64,000 bases of DNA from Lithospermum erythrorhizon (GCA_019722365.1 JADFUC010001889.1:868001-932000); one strand, 5' to 3'. Numbered from the stretch's first letter, positions 11,963 to 24,835 are shown. Notes: a model not told the origin generated them from the sequence alone. A program made the numbers and translations.

Positions 11963-13324
11963 ATTCGTGTTTGTGAATTGATTATAGTGTGTTGTTCTCT
12001 GTTAGCTTCCTCTTGCATTCCCCCCTGGTTTGCCTTATCAAAATCAAGCTCCTCTTACAAATTACAAATATAGATATATATTGAGTATACAAATAACGAA
12101 TCGTAAATTAAATGGCAAAGGCAGTTAAAGTAAATGTTACGAAAGAAATAGAATATGTCTCAAAGAAGAATAGAGGCTTCGAGGCCTTGCTTTGTGAAAG
12201 ATTATGTCGGAATCTTGTCCCAGTTATTAATTAAACCGACGATATATAGTATTTTTCCCGGTATTTTCTTATTAAGTTGATAATTTTGATTAGTCAGTTT
12301 AGGCGGTGTCAGATTATAAAATTTATTAATCTTTTATACGTGAAAAACCGAAACGTAATCTTTTAGGAATGATGAGAGTAATTAATAAAAAATTCAAAAA
12401 CAAAATCAAAAAGTAGTTTTTGGTGGGGCTTTTAAATTAATTTGCTATAAATATAGTTTCCCCACACGTCTAATCTTCAATCCTATGACGCGCTTTACTC
12501 AACCAGATTTGGTTATTTTTCCTTTCCAAGAATTTGTCTGCATCCTTTACGGAGAGGAGGAAAAAGCGGGAAACAACCTCAAAAAATACTTATTGAAATT
12601 GATTGTGAGTTTGATGATTCAGCATTCCAAAACAATTTTAAAAATAATGCAATAAATAAACCTTTGAAGTTTAACTCCCTCCATCGAAAAACATAGCTAA
12701 AATTTGGATCTTGATGATTGATCTTTGTATTTTTTTTTTAAATAGCTTTATATATACGGAGTATAATTTCGATATAGTGACCGGACAAGATATTTTTTAA
12801 GGGAGGAAAATGAATTGATATAAGAAAACTATTGGCAACAAACAAGTAAGAAAGATATAAAAATAAAGAAGGTTGACAAAATATTTATTTTTTAAAATGT
12901 ATAGTTAACATTTATTTAGAAAAAGAGTCGAGCAAAAGTTCATATATGGAACATGTTTTCAATGAAAGCAATCATTATAAATATAATTATATATAATTTA
13001 ATTAAGATATTATATGACAATATAATTTCTTTTATTTTTCATTAAGAATATTATCAAAATTTATATGAGCCAATTGAAGCTCCAACATTTGATCTTATTT
13101 ATATATTTGTTGTTAATGTATAACATGATACCCTAACTTGTTCTTATTACTTGTTATCTTAATATATTATAAATTTTTTAGATTTTATTTTATAATTTGA
13201 AGACACTTTTGTCTTTATTTTTACTATTATAACCTTTCACATTGTATTTGTTTTGGGATGAAAGTAGGTTATATGGAGTACTACACATTGACCCTATTTG
13301 GGGGTCACAAAAAATAGTTTCACA
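11963..13324. other. AT-rich intergenic DNA
   Basis: No gene was recognised. CTCCCTCCATCG at about 12671 and TATACGGAGTATA at about 12757, with matching AGCTA/TAGCT words inside, may be the two ends of a roughly 95-base Stowaway-like MITE, but the pairing is weak. Confidence 0.4.
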
Positions 13325-13578
13325 TTATTATGAAAATAATGGATGTCTTTATCTTTAGCTGGCCAAAGTCGTCGCGCAGTAAGAAAGGAGATGAATTATT
13401 GAAATAAATTAATCCTACTTGTTCTTAAATCAGTATTTTGCAATATGTATTGTATGCTTGAAGGCTTTATAATAAATAGCCTTTGTAATATATATTTGAA
13501 GGTGATAATCAATAAAATCTATTCCTCTCGATTCTCTTTATTCTCTGTCCCATTTATATTTATAGTTATATTCATGGC
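13325..13578 (+). repeat. 5' LTR of the copia element
   Basis: This is similar to 18786-19012 over most of its length, with many substitutions and several indels. The expected tRNA-Met primer site just inside (TGGTATCAGAGC in most copia elements) is no longer readable. Limits are within a few bases. Confidence 0.7.
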
Positions 13579-16500
13579 GTTATCATTGATTAATCTTTCA
13601 GCGATGTGATACAATAAGGGAAAAAATACTATAAGTTTGGCCGGTAGGAAAAATGTTAGTATCATTAACTTCTAGTATTTGAAGATCAGACATTAGCTTT
13701 GAAGATATGTGGCATATCTCAAAGTGAGTAAGTTAAACTCTCCCGATTGATTAAGGTACTCCAAATTATAGAATTATGAATTTTTTATTGTTGTCATATG
13801 GTAAGCTTACATCTGACCAAGAATTATAGAATTATGAATCTTTTTCTATTAGCTTCTTTAGCATGGTTATTGAAAATAGTAATTAGTAAATAGTGATTTT
13901 GATTATAGTTTGGATCGTATAGATTTAATAAATTACTTGATTTAGAATATGGAATATTATTGTTTATATCTGAGATCTTATATATCTATCTGCATTGACT
14001 ACTAAGTATAAAAATATTAAATATAGTTAGTTTGATTAAGTGATAATAGTGATTTATGGTAGGCGATATTTTAAATTGCTATTACATATATTGAAAACTA
14101 ATCGTTAGTTTTATATATTTATATGAGTCGAAGACAATTATCAAATGCTTAGAATCTGATCTTATTAATTCGATAAAATTATTTTTATTAAATCTGTCTC
14201 GCTTATTATGGTTAGATTAATTATTAGATATATATTTGTCTAGAATACATGTATCAATCATCTAAGTCTCGAAGACTTATATATTTATATATATAATCGT
14301 TGAATTTATCATCATGTAAATTATTAATCAGATCTATTTGTATGAGTATTATGTGGTACGAGATATATTATTAGTCCAGAAGACTTACGAAAAATATTTA
14401 TTTCCTACCTTTATAAATCTACTTAACTAATCTATAAGACTTGATTATCATAGTTGGAGAAAATTTAGGTTATTATTAGTCAAAAGATTAATCTGAATTT
14501 GTAGTCATAATAAAAGCATTGTGACTAAATACAAAGAAATTTAGATTATAATTAGTCCAGAAGACTAAATATCTTTGAACCTTTTGATGTGTCTTGAATA
14601 CTTAATTTTAAGCAAGTGCGAATATGAAAATATTAAGGGCTTAAAAATGATAATCATATATATTAAGGGCTTTTGAATATTCATGAAGAATCTATGTGAA
14701 TGCCACCGATGTTTTGAAAGAAAATAATATGGTGGATTCCTTATGAGCCCTGAAGACTCATATAATTGAAATAATACAGATTCAGTTACATGAATTGAGC
14801 TTTATGAATTTGATTATTATTGATTTCTTCAAGGTCTAGAAGTACCACACAAATGATATTGTCTGAGTATGTAACCATCCGAGATAGTGCAAATTGTCTG
14901 AGTATATAGACACAATACATACCACTTTAAAAGAGAATAAAATCTTCTTATTTGATAACCAGAGAAGCGAATGTTTTCACAATATGAGATAGTGTAAAAA
15001 TTAACATATCATTTCTTGAAGGAACAATGAATTCCCTAATCATAGTTGGTGTTGTGATTATACATGTTTAGGCTAGTTCTGGCTAAGGAAAGATTTGGTA
15101 TTTAAGTAGTCCTTGTGGCGCGCCTCTTTCATGTGAACTTACGTTGTATGATTTTCAATTTCGGCCGAGTTACCGTCAGCAACATGGATAAAGGAGAAAT
15201 ACGTCTTGTAGATAGTGCGGCAAACTAAATACCATTCTAAAATAAAGAAATATTTTAACATATAATATGGCAGTGTTATTACGATATTAAGCGGTAAATT
15301 ATTTGAATGCTCTGGAAGAATAACGGATCGGTACCAATATGTATTTAAGATGGACCATATTATTCCTAAGTTTGAAAGGAATCTAAAAGCAGTTTCAAAA
15401 ACATATGTTAAATTGTCTACATTAAGACAACAAAGTAAAGGCTCTAGAGCTAATATTTGTCAAAAGTGTAGCAAAATTAATTGAAAGCTTTGGAAGAGCT
15501 AATATATTGTTACCTGAAGTAACAAACATGTTTGCATATCAAAATACATTTTTTGTCAAACCGGAAGTTTGAGAATTGTGAGAAATTTTATTATTTGGCA
15601 TAACCGGTTAGACCATCCCGGGTTAGTTACGATGCGAAAGAATAATTGAATATTTAATTGGAGACTCATTGAAGAGTCAATAAACTATTAAGTTTGAAGA
15701 ATTTATGTGAGCTTCATAGTGTAAACTCCTACTTGGTACATTTGTAGAGGCCGTTGAATTACATGTATCACACGATTGATCATTGGAAAATGTTACACTA
15801 TATAGTAATAACATGGCATTATACCCAAATTATTATAAAACTCCCGATATAGTTGGTTTGGTTAGAAACCACATATTTTACCACTCCGGTTATGCGTGCG
15901 TCATATATTCTTAGTACTATCTTAAATGATGACTTTTAAATGATTATTATACCGAGAAGGTATATCGTCTATACTTAGAAATACAAAATTAAAATTAATT
16001 TATCAAGTAATTTTCATTGTGATATCAATATTTTCTAACATTGAGGGGAGAATGGTATACAAGCTGAAAAATAGACTATCTTAAATTGAAATATCCCTAT
16101 ATTAGATGATTGTAAGAAATGAATAAATATGAACTTGAAGTTCAAGAGAAAGTATAAATAAAGGATGATATGAACTAGAAGTTCACTACCAAATAAATTT
16201 CTGACCTCAAGATATCAATGAAGTCTTACTCTGATTATAAGCAGCTCAAAATAGAGTGGAGGTTCCTGAAGAACCGTTGTAAATGATATAGTTCCACCAT
16301 CGAATTTATGACATTGAAGATGGTCTAGGAGAATATCACCTCCAGAAGAGGTACGTGAATATATCATGAATAAGATAAAGTTCTAATGTCTAGATGACAT
16401 TTACATAACAAAATTCATGACTTTAATGAGATCTCAGTTATCATAAACATGGTGGAACCAAAATTAAAAAGTGGTAGACAATAAATTAAGAGTTCTATAT

Positions 16501-18785
16501 AATGAAGCAATATGAGGATTTGAAATCTATCTCCTTAAGTGGTAAGATATAAATATATACATATATTTATGAATGGTCAAAACAAAAAAGACGCAATTAA
16601 GAGTAGCCAGGCTTCGCTATTTAAGTGAAAAATTTAGACTCGAAGTCTAATGAAATATGATGCTAGTAAAATATATACCAATACAGTCTAACGAACCTCA
16701 CTATAGAAGTGAGAAATTTAGACATGAAGTCTAATCAAATATGATACTACTACAATATATATTGGGTATATGTGCAAATAACTGAAATAAGATTTACCAA
16801 GATTGCCAGCACTAAACTGAATTATAAAGTGTCAATACACTACGTGATGGAGAAATTATCGAGGAAATTATATATGTTTGGTAGCAATAAAATATAGTCT
16901 TTTGATATGCGTATATGACATATAATATAGCATCTTTGAGAAAATCGTATACGAATACATGTATAAGGATTGAGTATACATGTAGAAAGAGTTATGATAC
17001 TGAAGCACAAATTTGTATCCTGAGGAACTTAACTTTCGATTGAGTTAAAGTGAAAATATTTGAATATTTAAAGCCATCCGGAAGATGGATTATAAGTTCG
17101 AACTGCATTATTAGACATTTATTTGCATGATCATTTTATTCAGTATCACAAGTATATGCAAGTCTATCGATAGTATGTCATACGTATTTTAACTCACATA
17201 TTTATATTATGTCTTATGTGATTATATAGCTATTTGTTTACTTATTATGTATGATGTATTTGAATTATTAATGTAAGTTTATATTGATCTTCACAGGATA
17301 TTTATGATTTAATTATTTGTCATCATTGATGATTCGAATAATCATGATACTGTTGAAGAACTATTATAGTTTATTGAGACTCCAGAAGAGTTCGGTGACT
17401 AGATTATCATGAGTAAGTTAGTACAAGAACTCATGTAGGAGTTCTCAAACATAAGGATTTGAAATCAAATGCCTTGTAAAGATATATAGAAGCCAATTTC
17501 AATTGAGCATGATAGAAATATTCATCTCATTTAAATGAGATACATAAGAGATAAAATCTCATATGAAGAAGTATTAATTCTCGTATATATCTTACATTGG
17601 AAACATGATTGTATAATCATGCAATATTGGATAAATGTCAGTAGCATTATTTGAATTTTCTACTTGAATAATATACACTAATGATTTCATCAAATGGACA
17701 TATGTATGATATGCGTTAATTTCTTTTTCTTGGCTGAATTTTTTTTTCCTTGGAATTTTCTCGATAAGGTTTTAATGAGATACTTAGCAACCATATCTTA
17801 AGAGAAATATTTATTTCTTTCACTAGGTGTTTTTCCCACAGGGTTTTTCCTAGTGATTGTTAACCAAACAAAGGTTATCTGAATGATCTTTACATGACGT
17901 CGTATTTACGTATGATCGGGATAAAAAGTTTGTGATAATGAAGATTTATATTTATGACAAATATTATTGAAACTAAGAGAGCTTCAAAAAAGTTCTAATC
18001 CTCTTGGAGAGGGAATTTGAGATGCAATAAATTGAATAAGTCATGTTGAACATCCTAATAGTTATGATATCACCAAATATGAACATTAGCTCATTAATGC
18101 CAAGAGAAAATACAAAAGAATTATATGGTCGAAGTACCATATAAGTCCATTACAAGCACATTTCCAATTTATAGGCAATTGGTTTTTGCGAATGCATGAT
18201 ATTGATATGATCTCTATTGGAGGATCGCGCAAATGATATTTATTTATTGAAGTAATGATGTATTTTATCTTTGATATACAAAACAAGCCATATCGGCTGA
18301 CATCATCAAGCATTAGAAATTATAAAATGCTAGAAGAAAGTCATTGAATATGTTTGGTAAAGATAACATGATCCGACATATCCATATTATTACTATGATC
18401 TAGCAAATTATTATTTGTGGTTTGGTCGAACGACCTTGTAGCAAGGTGATGTTCAACAAATTCGCTCATGTGACTAAATCTAGCGAGATATTATCACTTA
18501 GGCGCCCACTGCACCGACATTAGAAGCTATCCAAAGTATGAAACTAAATGGAAGCTAAAAATGTCAAGTGATGTGGTCGTAGGGGAGTTAATGCGCATTG
18601 TACTATTTTTCTTTAATCATTTTGTCCCAATGGGTTTTCCTATTAAAGTTTTAATGAGCTAACATTTTATGCGTATATTACAGATATGCACTCTTTTATT
18701 TATTGAGGTTTACATGCCACAAAATGGGTTTTCACAGTAAGGTTTTTAAGGAGGCGTACTCTTGTTGATTAGACATCCGAGGGAG

Positions 18786-19012
18786 TGTTATGAAATAATG
18801 GATGTGCTTGTGCTACTGTAGAGTCGTGCTTGTGTAGCGAAGAGATGGATTGATAAGAAATCTTGTTTACCAAGTCAAGTATTTACCAAATGTATTATAT
18901 CTTGGAAGACATAAATAGAAAACTTGTAATGTATTTGATAATATCCAATCAATAAAAATCTATTAAAAACTACTCTTGTCTATTTATATTGTTTATAGTT
19001 ATATTTATAACA
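18786..19012 (+). repeat. 3' LTR of the copia element
   Basis: It begins TGTTATGAAATAATGG right after the polypurine tract GAGGGAG and ends near TTTATAACA. It pairs with 13325-13578. The considerable divergence between the LTRs points to an old insertion. Confidence 0.75.
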
Positions 19013-19200
19013 CACATCATTTAATTGTGATTAATCTAAGTTAAAGGATTCACCTTCTTTTAAAACTTAAAAGATTAGTCTTCAAATTCTGTTGTAATGT
19101 AAGTTACTAAATTTATATTGATTTACCTAGTTAAGGTTAATTATTATATTCAAAAAATATATTAATATATTCACCTAAATTTATCTTAATTTTCCTATCA

Positions 19201-19312
19201 CATCAAAATGAATTATGAATCATTTTTAGTAGATGATACATTATAAATTTATCTCTCCATCAAAATGAATGATGAATCATTTTTAGTAGATGACTCGTTC
19301 TTAGAAAAGTGT
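19201..19312. repeat. 57-base tandem duplication
   Basis: The word CATCAAAATGAATTATGAATC at 19201 recurs with one change at 19258, and both copies continue ATTTTTAGTAGATGA. The first unit is complete and the second partial. It is non-coding. Confidence 0.75.
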
Positions 19313-19951
19313 ATGAGAATTTTATATAATAATGATACATTATATTTTGAAGGTTTTTATTTGTCACTATAAATAAGCTATAAATAAGAGAATACAAGTA
19401 AAAAAATAAGATTTTTTAATTGTTGTGCTTGAGTGTAGAATGACAAATAAACAATTTAAAATAAATTAATCATATAATGTATCATAAATTAAAGGAATTA
19501 TCATAGAGTATCAAGATTTCTCACATGTTTGAATACATAAAAATTTGAGGCCAAACTTTATAAAATTAATGTATCAAAATTTAAAATGTGATATTTTTTT
19601 TAGGGATGTAAGGAGTAATTTTTTATGCCAACAATATTCTTGAGATGTATCAATAAATCTGTACACGATCAACCCCATAAAGAATAAAATCCATGGTGGA
19701 CCCTTAGATCAACCCTCCACCATGCCTCCGACACCCATCCAACGGCCCATATCCTTCAGTTGCCACATGCCTATCAACTGTTTGACTCCTTTTTACAGCC
19801 AATTCCTCCCCATTGGACCCCTCAACATGCATAAATTCTACTTCTACTACAACTCAACCATAACCAAATCCCCCTTTTCTTCATTTCTCATAAATTCTTA
19901 CCTTCAATATCATTTTTGTCTCAAAAAGTTGTCCAGTTTCTAATATTTTCA

Positions 19952-20623
19952 ATGCAAAAAACAAAAGAACAAGCCATGGTCAACTCTAGTAAAGTGAAAT
20001 TAATGTGTAGTTATGGGGGGAGAATTCAACCTCGACTAAGCAATGCTACCCAACTCACATATGTAGGTGGAGACACCAAATTGTTGACCGTTGACCGGAA
20101 AGTCAAATTCTCAGACATGATCATAAAGTTGACTTCTCTTTGCAATATTGTTATGGAGTTTTGTGTCAAGTATCAGTTGCCTGGTGATGATCTGGATGCA
20201 TTGGTTTCGATTTTGGACGATGATGACATGGAACATATGATGTTTGAGTACGATAATCTTAAGAAGGATCCGACAAGAGCAGCTAGGATAAGGTTGTTTC
20301 TGTTTGGCGTTGGAAATGGACCTGTGAATAGTCCCGGCTCCGATTTTCCTTTGAACCCGGATTATTTATTCGGGTTCGATAAAGCTTTTGATCCCGGGTA
20401 CGTGGACCCGAGGTCAAAAGCATTGGAGACTCCTGGTACAATTGTACCCGGAGTTTCCGGGTTTAATGATGTGGCAATTAATAATAATGACAGTCATTTT
20501 GGGCATGGTGCACGTGAGGGGCACGTGACTTACCGGGTACCGGTTAATGGAGGTTGGGGTCAAGGAGGTCCTAGGATGGTCAACTGGGCAGCTTCAGTAC
20601 AGGATCAGAAGATGGGGGTATAA
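19952..20623 (+). CDS. PB1 (Phox/Bem1p, octicosapeptide) domain protein
   Basis: A single open frame gives 223 residues. The PB1 domain spans residues 14-118: KVKLMCSYGGRIQPRL carries the basic lysine of the first strand, and DLDALVSILDDDDMEHMM is the acidic OPCA motif, so both binding faces seem present (type I/II). PB1 domains mediate head-to-tail protein pairing. The remaining C-terminal half is Gly/Pro/Asn-rich and probably disordered, and there is no kinase or other domain. This matches the short plant PB1 family of unknown exact function. Start choice: the first ATG (19952) has a poor context, while the second, at 19976 (GCCATGG), is strong and would give 215 residues; both leave the domain whole. 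Upstream frames beginning at TTG are not starts. No intron is needed. Confidence 0.9.
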   Translation: MQKTKEQAMVNSSKVKLMCSYGGRIQPRLSNATQLTYVGGDTKLLTVDRKVKFSDMIIKLTSLCNIVMEFCVKYQLPGDDLDALVSILDDDDMEHMMFEYDNLKKDPTRAARIRLFLFGVGNGPVNSPGSDFPLNPDYLFGFDKAFDPGYVDPRSKALETPGTIVPGVSGFNDVAINNNDSHFGHGAREGHVTYRVPVNGGWGQGGPRMVNWAASVQDQKMGV

Positions 20624-20921
20624 TCAGTGATTAAGGATAATCAGAGAAATGTTTGATGTTTATTGGAATGTTTTGTTAATCAAGTAATTAAAGGTACATA
20701 ATTGTTAATTATGGTTGGTACTATATAGTTATGCTTTTGCATGGTGGAATTTTGTTTAATTTTTCCTTTGTTTAAAGTGAGTTTTGGAGCATGATTAGAC
20801 CTTAGATTTTATCTGTTAAAGAGTATTGTACTATATCTAAGATTTTATATGATTTTATGTACAAGCCGTATTATAAACAAGTTCTTGTGTCTAGATATTA
20901 AATAGAATATACAATTAAATA
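20624..20921. other. 3' flank of the PB1 gene
   Basis: AT-rich and probably the 3' UTR. Nothing further was recognised. Confidence 0.4.
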
Positions 20922-21068
20922 ATTTTTTATGTGAAATAAATAGTATAAATTTAAAAATCGAGTTTTATTGATAAGTATTACGAGCGATTAATTTAGAAAA
21001 GTTTTATTGCAAAAAAAATAAAATATTCGTTTGAAAATTGAAATTAAAGGCATTTCTTAAAACAAAAT
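20922..21068. repeat. Dispersed repeat, copy B (partner at 9.76 kb)
   Basis: This is the counterpart of 9761-9910, on the same strand and with the same order of shared words, including TTTTATTGCAAAAAAAATAAAA and the AAACAAAAT end. It lies 300 bases downstream of the PB1 gene. Confidence 0.6.
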
Positions 21069-22544
21069 ATAAAATCAGCCAGAAGCTTACCACAAACGAA
21101 ATTCAAATTGAGGCAAGAAATTAAAAAAAATTTACTTACATCAAATATCCAAATGATGAATGATGAAAAATTGAACAACTGAATTTAATTTTAAATAATT
21201 ACATTGGAGTTTTAATTGGGTATATGAAAATATGACTATATGAGATAATCACTAACTAATGATTTTATATTCAACAAAATAAATCATATTATAAGAAGAG
21301 ATCTTTATTAAATCCAAAATCCCAAAACAAAAATAAGCTTATCCAAAATATAGGGTCAGTATTATTATTTAAAGGAAAGAACATTAAAGATGCTGCTTTA
21401 AATAATCGAATAGAAGCCATCATCAATCAAAGTTAAAAATGAGGGTCGTGAAAGAGTATTTATGTGGGAGTGGATTGGGGCCCCCCAAAGTATGAGGCCA
21501 CAATGCAGACACGAGGACCCCATGCCCTTAGCAAAACTTGTTATGTACATTCTTTTTACTCCTATTATATTTGATCAAATGTTGGTTCAATTTCAATATG
21601 AGGGATTTCATTTCGATATCCCTTTTCATCTATCTTTAATTTAAAATTTACATGTTATGTATTGATTGTTACATCATAATTTCATAATATACTTCATATA
21701 TAATGTACAATTTTCTAAACCATAAAATATATAAGAAATTACAAAATGAAGGTAGGTGCTCATTTTCGAAAAATTGTTAAATTTGTAGTGGAGGATGATG
21801 AGAAAATATGGAGAGTTTATCTCCGTTGATGTTGTTGAAGAGAGGATAGTGTTTCCCTGTTGGTAGGCGGAGTTGTCGATATCATGACTGCTTTTTTGTC
21901 GCTTTGGATATTAGAATTCTTTTAAAGTTATCTATGGTAGGTAGGGGTACAAGATCATTCACACTACATACTCTAAAATCAATTACAATCTTTCAAATAT
22001 TCTCTTCGTCTCAAATTTTGATTGTTTATAAAAATATTACTCTGTTTGGTTTTTGTTAATTGCAATTTTAGCCTAAAACTTTTCTTCAATTCTTTATAAT
22101 TCTGATTTGATACATGTTTCATGACTTCTTTCCTCGTATCTATAAATAATCTGAAACTAGCTTGTGTCCCAAATGGCAGACTTAGGAGAGCAAATGGAAG
22201 CAATTAAATCCAATTTTGAAAATTTTGTTTATCTATTTGAAATATAAGTACTTTTAGACCAAATATAGCAATCGAACCCCCCTCAATAATAAAAAAACTC
22301 TTCTAAATAGATTTAATATTTTTGACCCCTTCAATTTTAAAAAAAACTTCTTCATCATATTTCATCAAATTCAATTTAGTTCCCATTTCTTGTCATCACG
22401 TCAAATCTTACAAATTATTTTTATAATTTATTCTAAAGTTTATTTATTTTTAAAATATTTTCATTATATTATTTTCTTATAGCTTTTCATTATAATCAAA
22501 AAATTATTTATATGGTCAAAATTGTTTTTAAAGTTATTAGTAGC
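21069..22544. other. AT-rich intergenic DNA
   Basis: No gene was recognised. A 60-residue open frame at 21462 and a 74-residue one at 21979 (-) have no family signature and are probably chance. Confidence 0.4.
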
Positions 22545-22837
22545 TCTGAATGGCAGCCAACTATCGCGGCGCGTCGTGGTCGGAATTAGCGTGGTGGGGT
22601 GTCGCGTCGCTGATTGATAGGGGTGTGTCGGATAGGATTTTGGATTTTGTGAAAAAATGCAAAAATCAGGTCGGTTGCTCCAAATCCGGTTCGGACGGAT
22701 TTCCCGAACGAGTTTTCGGTTACGGATTTGGGCCTTTAATTTGGGGTGATTTTATCATATTTAGCGGATTTTTTTTTTTTTTATTTAGAACTTCGCATTT
22801 GATTTTTTGGAGTTAGCTATATCTGATATTCTGATAT

Positions 22838-23036
22838 GATAATAATAAACTCAAAGTCCAAAATAATAACATAATAAAGTTCAAAACTCCAAATCTAAAA
22901 ACATGAATAATAATAAGTTCAAACATCTAAATACTAATAATAAGTTCAAATGTCCAAATACAAGAAATAATAATAATAAGTTCAATTGTCCAAATACTAG
23001 AATATTAATAAAGTTCAAATGTCCAAAAATACAGAA
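22838..23036. repeat. Imperfect tandem repeat, unit about 30-40 bases
   Basis: About six units have the form AATAATAAGTTCAAATGTCCAAATACTAG, with variable numbers of AAT triplets between them. A chance 62-residue Asn/Lys-rich frame covers part of it. It lies inside the possible hAT-like remnant. Confidence 0.75.
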
Positions 23037-23164
23037 AATAGAATGTAAATCGTACATTCAACTGACTCCAGAAGCCATTGCGCTTTATTAGGTAAGCAAA
23101 TAGAAGATATGTGCGAGATGAATTTGCACTAACAATGAAATATATGTTAGAAGAAGCCATTGCC

Positions 23165-23240
23165 TTCTTATTAATTAATATTTGAACACAATTAATTAAT
23201 ATTTAAAGCTAAATTAATTAATATTTGAACATAACTAAGC
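23165..23240. repeat. Short AATTAATTAATATTT repeats
   Basis: Three copies of AATTAATTAATATTTGAA or a close variant occur with a period of about 24 bases. Confidence 0.65.
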
Positions 23241-23880
23241 GATACATAACTAAACTTGATACAAATTTTGTTGTATAAATTAAAACAAGTATACAATTTA
23301 TGGTATATAACTAATACGATATAAAATTATAATTTTAAATAATATTGTTAAGACTTATAACTTAAAATTATGTTTAATACTATAATATTTTATAACTAAA
23401 TTAAACAAATAATCAAAATTCAAAAAATTTAAATTTAAAATTTACCAAACTTGCGGATAGCTGCGGAGGAGAAGGAGAGGAGGGAGGAGGGCGGGGAGGA
23501 TTTGCCCATAGGTGAAAGGAAGGGGAAGGGGGGGCTGTGGCTGTGCTGAAATTTTGAGGGAGATAACATAATTTTGTTTGAAATTTTGAGGAGGCAGGTT
23601 AGGCTTAGGGGTCTGTCATTGGTTAAAATTAAAAAAACATTTTTAACAGGAGGCGGATTATATTCGGTGTTTGCTTTCATTCTTAACCGAGATCAGGTCC
23701 GGTTTTAAAACCAATACAACATCGGATCCGGTCCGGACGGTTACTATCCGAAAAATCGGCCGGACCGGACCGGACCGGATTTTTCATCGCGTCAATCCAC
23801 AGCCACAGCGGTTGACTAAAAAACCGATTTTTAGCCGCGATTGACGTATGGCGGCAGTCGCGGAAAATAGAGAATCGATT

Positions 23881-24646
23881 TTTTTAATATCGCACTACCG
23901 TACGCCCGATTCTTCAAATCTGAAACAAAACCCTCGCCTTTTTTTCCTTTTTACGCTCACTCTCCTCCTTACTCCTCGTATTTGGTTGTTGGTATTTTTA
24001 TTTTTGTTTTTTTTGTTTTCGTCTTCAATTGATAATCTATTTTAAATTTCTTAATTTTGTCTTTTAATTTCTATTTTAATTTATTAATGGTATTGATATT
24101 GATTATATTTATTTAATTGTTAATTTCTATTTTAATTTGTTTAATTTACCTTTCAATTGTTAATTTCTATTTTAATTTGTTAATTTATTTACGTTTTGAG
24201 ATTATTTATTGATTAATATGTTTGTATTAATTTATATTGATTAATTTATACTTTGTGATATTTTGTGATATAATTATTAATGTGTTTATAATTGTTATAA
24301 GTTTGTGATATAATTTTGTGATGTATTTATGAGTTGCTTAATTTTTGTAATAAAATATGCTTTGCTATAATTGATATTTCGAATTTGGTTAATTTTTTTT
24401 AGAAAATGGATTTCTATTCTTCTAGTTCTCCTATTTCAATTAAATGGTTACAAATATTACTAATTTTGTGTCATATATCTATATAAATATGTTACATTAG
24501 CAACTCCTAAAATATAAACATGTCTGCATGGCTTAGTTATAGTTTTAGCTTATGTGACAGATGTGAAATGTTATTATGGCTTTGATTGTACCTCAAAAAC
24601 GACAATGTCGAACTTACCATAAATCAAATTTGGTGATACTCATATG
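23881..24646. other. AT-rich DNA with TTAATTTCTATTTTAATTTG repeats
   Basis: From about 24060 to 24190 the phrase TTAATTTCTATTTTAATTT occurs three times at irregular spacing, in otherwise featureless AT-rich sequence. No gene was seen. Confidence 0.5.
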
Positions 24647-24835
24647 TTCGCATTCATCAAATAATTGTTTACTTGCTAATAGTTACTTTGATATTTTGAA
24701 TTTGCAACAAACAAAATAGAAAATTTGATTTTAGTGATGACCACTTATATTCGCATTCATCAAATAATTGTTTACTTGCTAATAGTTACTTTGATATTTT
24801 GAATTTGCAACAAACAAAATAGAAAATTTGATTTT
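24647..24835. repeat. Recent tandem duplication, period 103 bases
   Basis: An 86-base block beginning TTCGCATTCATCAAATAATT is present without a mismatch at 24647-24732 and 24750-24835. The 17 bases between the copies resemble the sequence just upstream of the first, so the duplicated unit was about 103 bases. It is far better preserved than the transposon relics around it. Confidence 0.92.

Larger units (their letters stand above)
13325..19012 (+). mobile_element. Decayed Ty1/copia LTR retrotransposon with both LTRs
   Basis: The two ends match: 13325-13578 and 18786-19012 share TTATGAAA.TAATGGATGT, the CAATAAAATCTATT region and TATAGTTATATT, so they are LTRs of about 230-250 bases. The 3' LTR is preceded by a purine-rich tract (CCGAGGGAG). 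Internal landmarks are in copia order. The GAG-preintegrase box reads IWHNRLDHPG at about 15595. A block reading ELEVQEKV (about 16130), like one found after integrase in this group, follows. A reverse-transcriptase zone with the wording of IGTPEE lies near 17380, and an RNase H tail reading KVMFNKFAHVTK lies near 18440. Conserved 3' spacer phrases such as CCACAGGGTTTTTCC (about 17836) and AATGGGTTTTCCTATTAAAG (about 18628) are also present. Frames are broken everywhere, so the element is long dead. Confidence 0.85.
22545..23880. mobile_element. Probable non-autonomous hAT-like element remnant with GC-rich ends
   Basis: Two GC-rich patches bracket an AT-rich middle. The left one (about 22550-22770) holds AATCAGGTCGGTTGCTCC, AATCCGGTTCGGACGG and TTCGGTTACGGATTTGGG. 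The right one (about 23690-23870) holds GATCAGGTCCGGTTTTAAAA, the run GGACCGGACCGGACCGGAT and AGCCGCGATTGACG. Repeated CCGGACC/GGTTCGG words of this sort are common near the ends of plant hAT elements, by my recollection. No transposase was found inside. Exact terminal inverted repeats and a target duplication were not established. The 88-residue frame at 22550 lies wholly in this material and is not a gene. Confidence 0.4.

Noticed and set aside
22550..22816. An 88-codon frame starting with a good ATG (MAANYRGASW)
   Set aside because: It ends in a poly-Phe run from a T tract and lies wholly in GC-rich transposon-like sequence; no family resemblance.
22838..23036. CRISPR-like spaced repeats
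   Set aside because: Units are imperfect, spacing is irregular, and this is plant nuclear DNA; it is a minisatellite.
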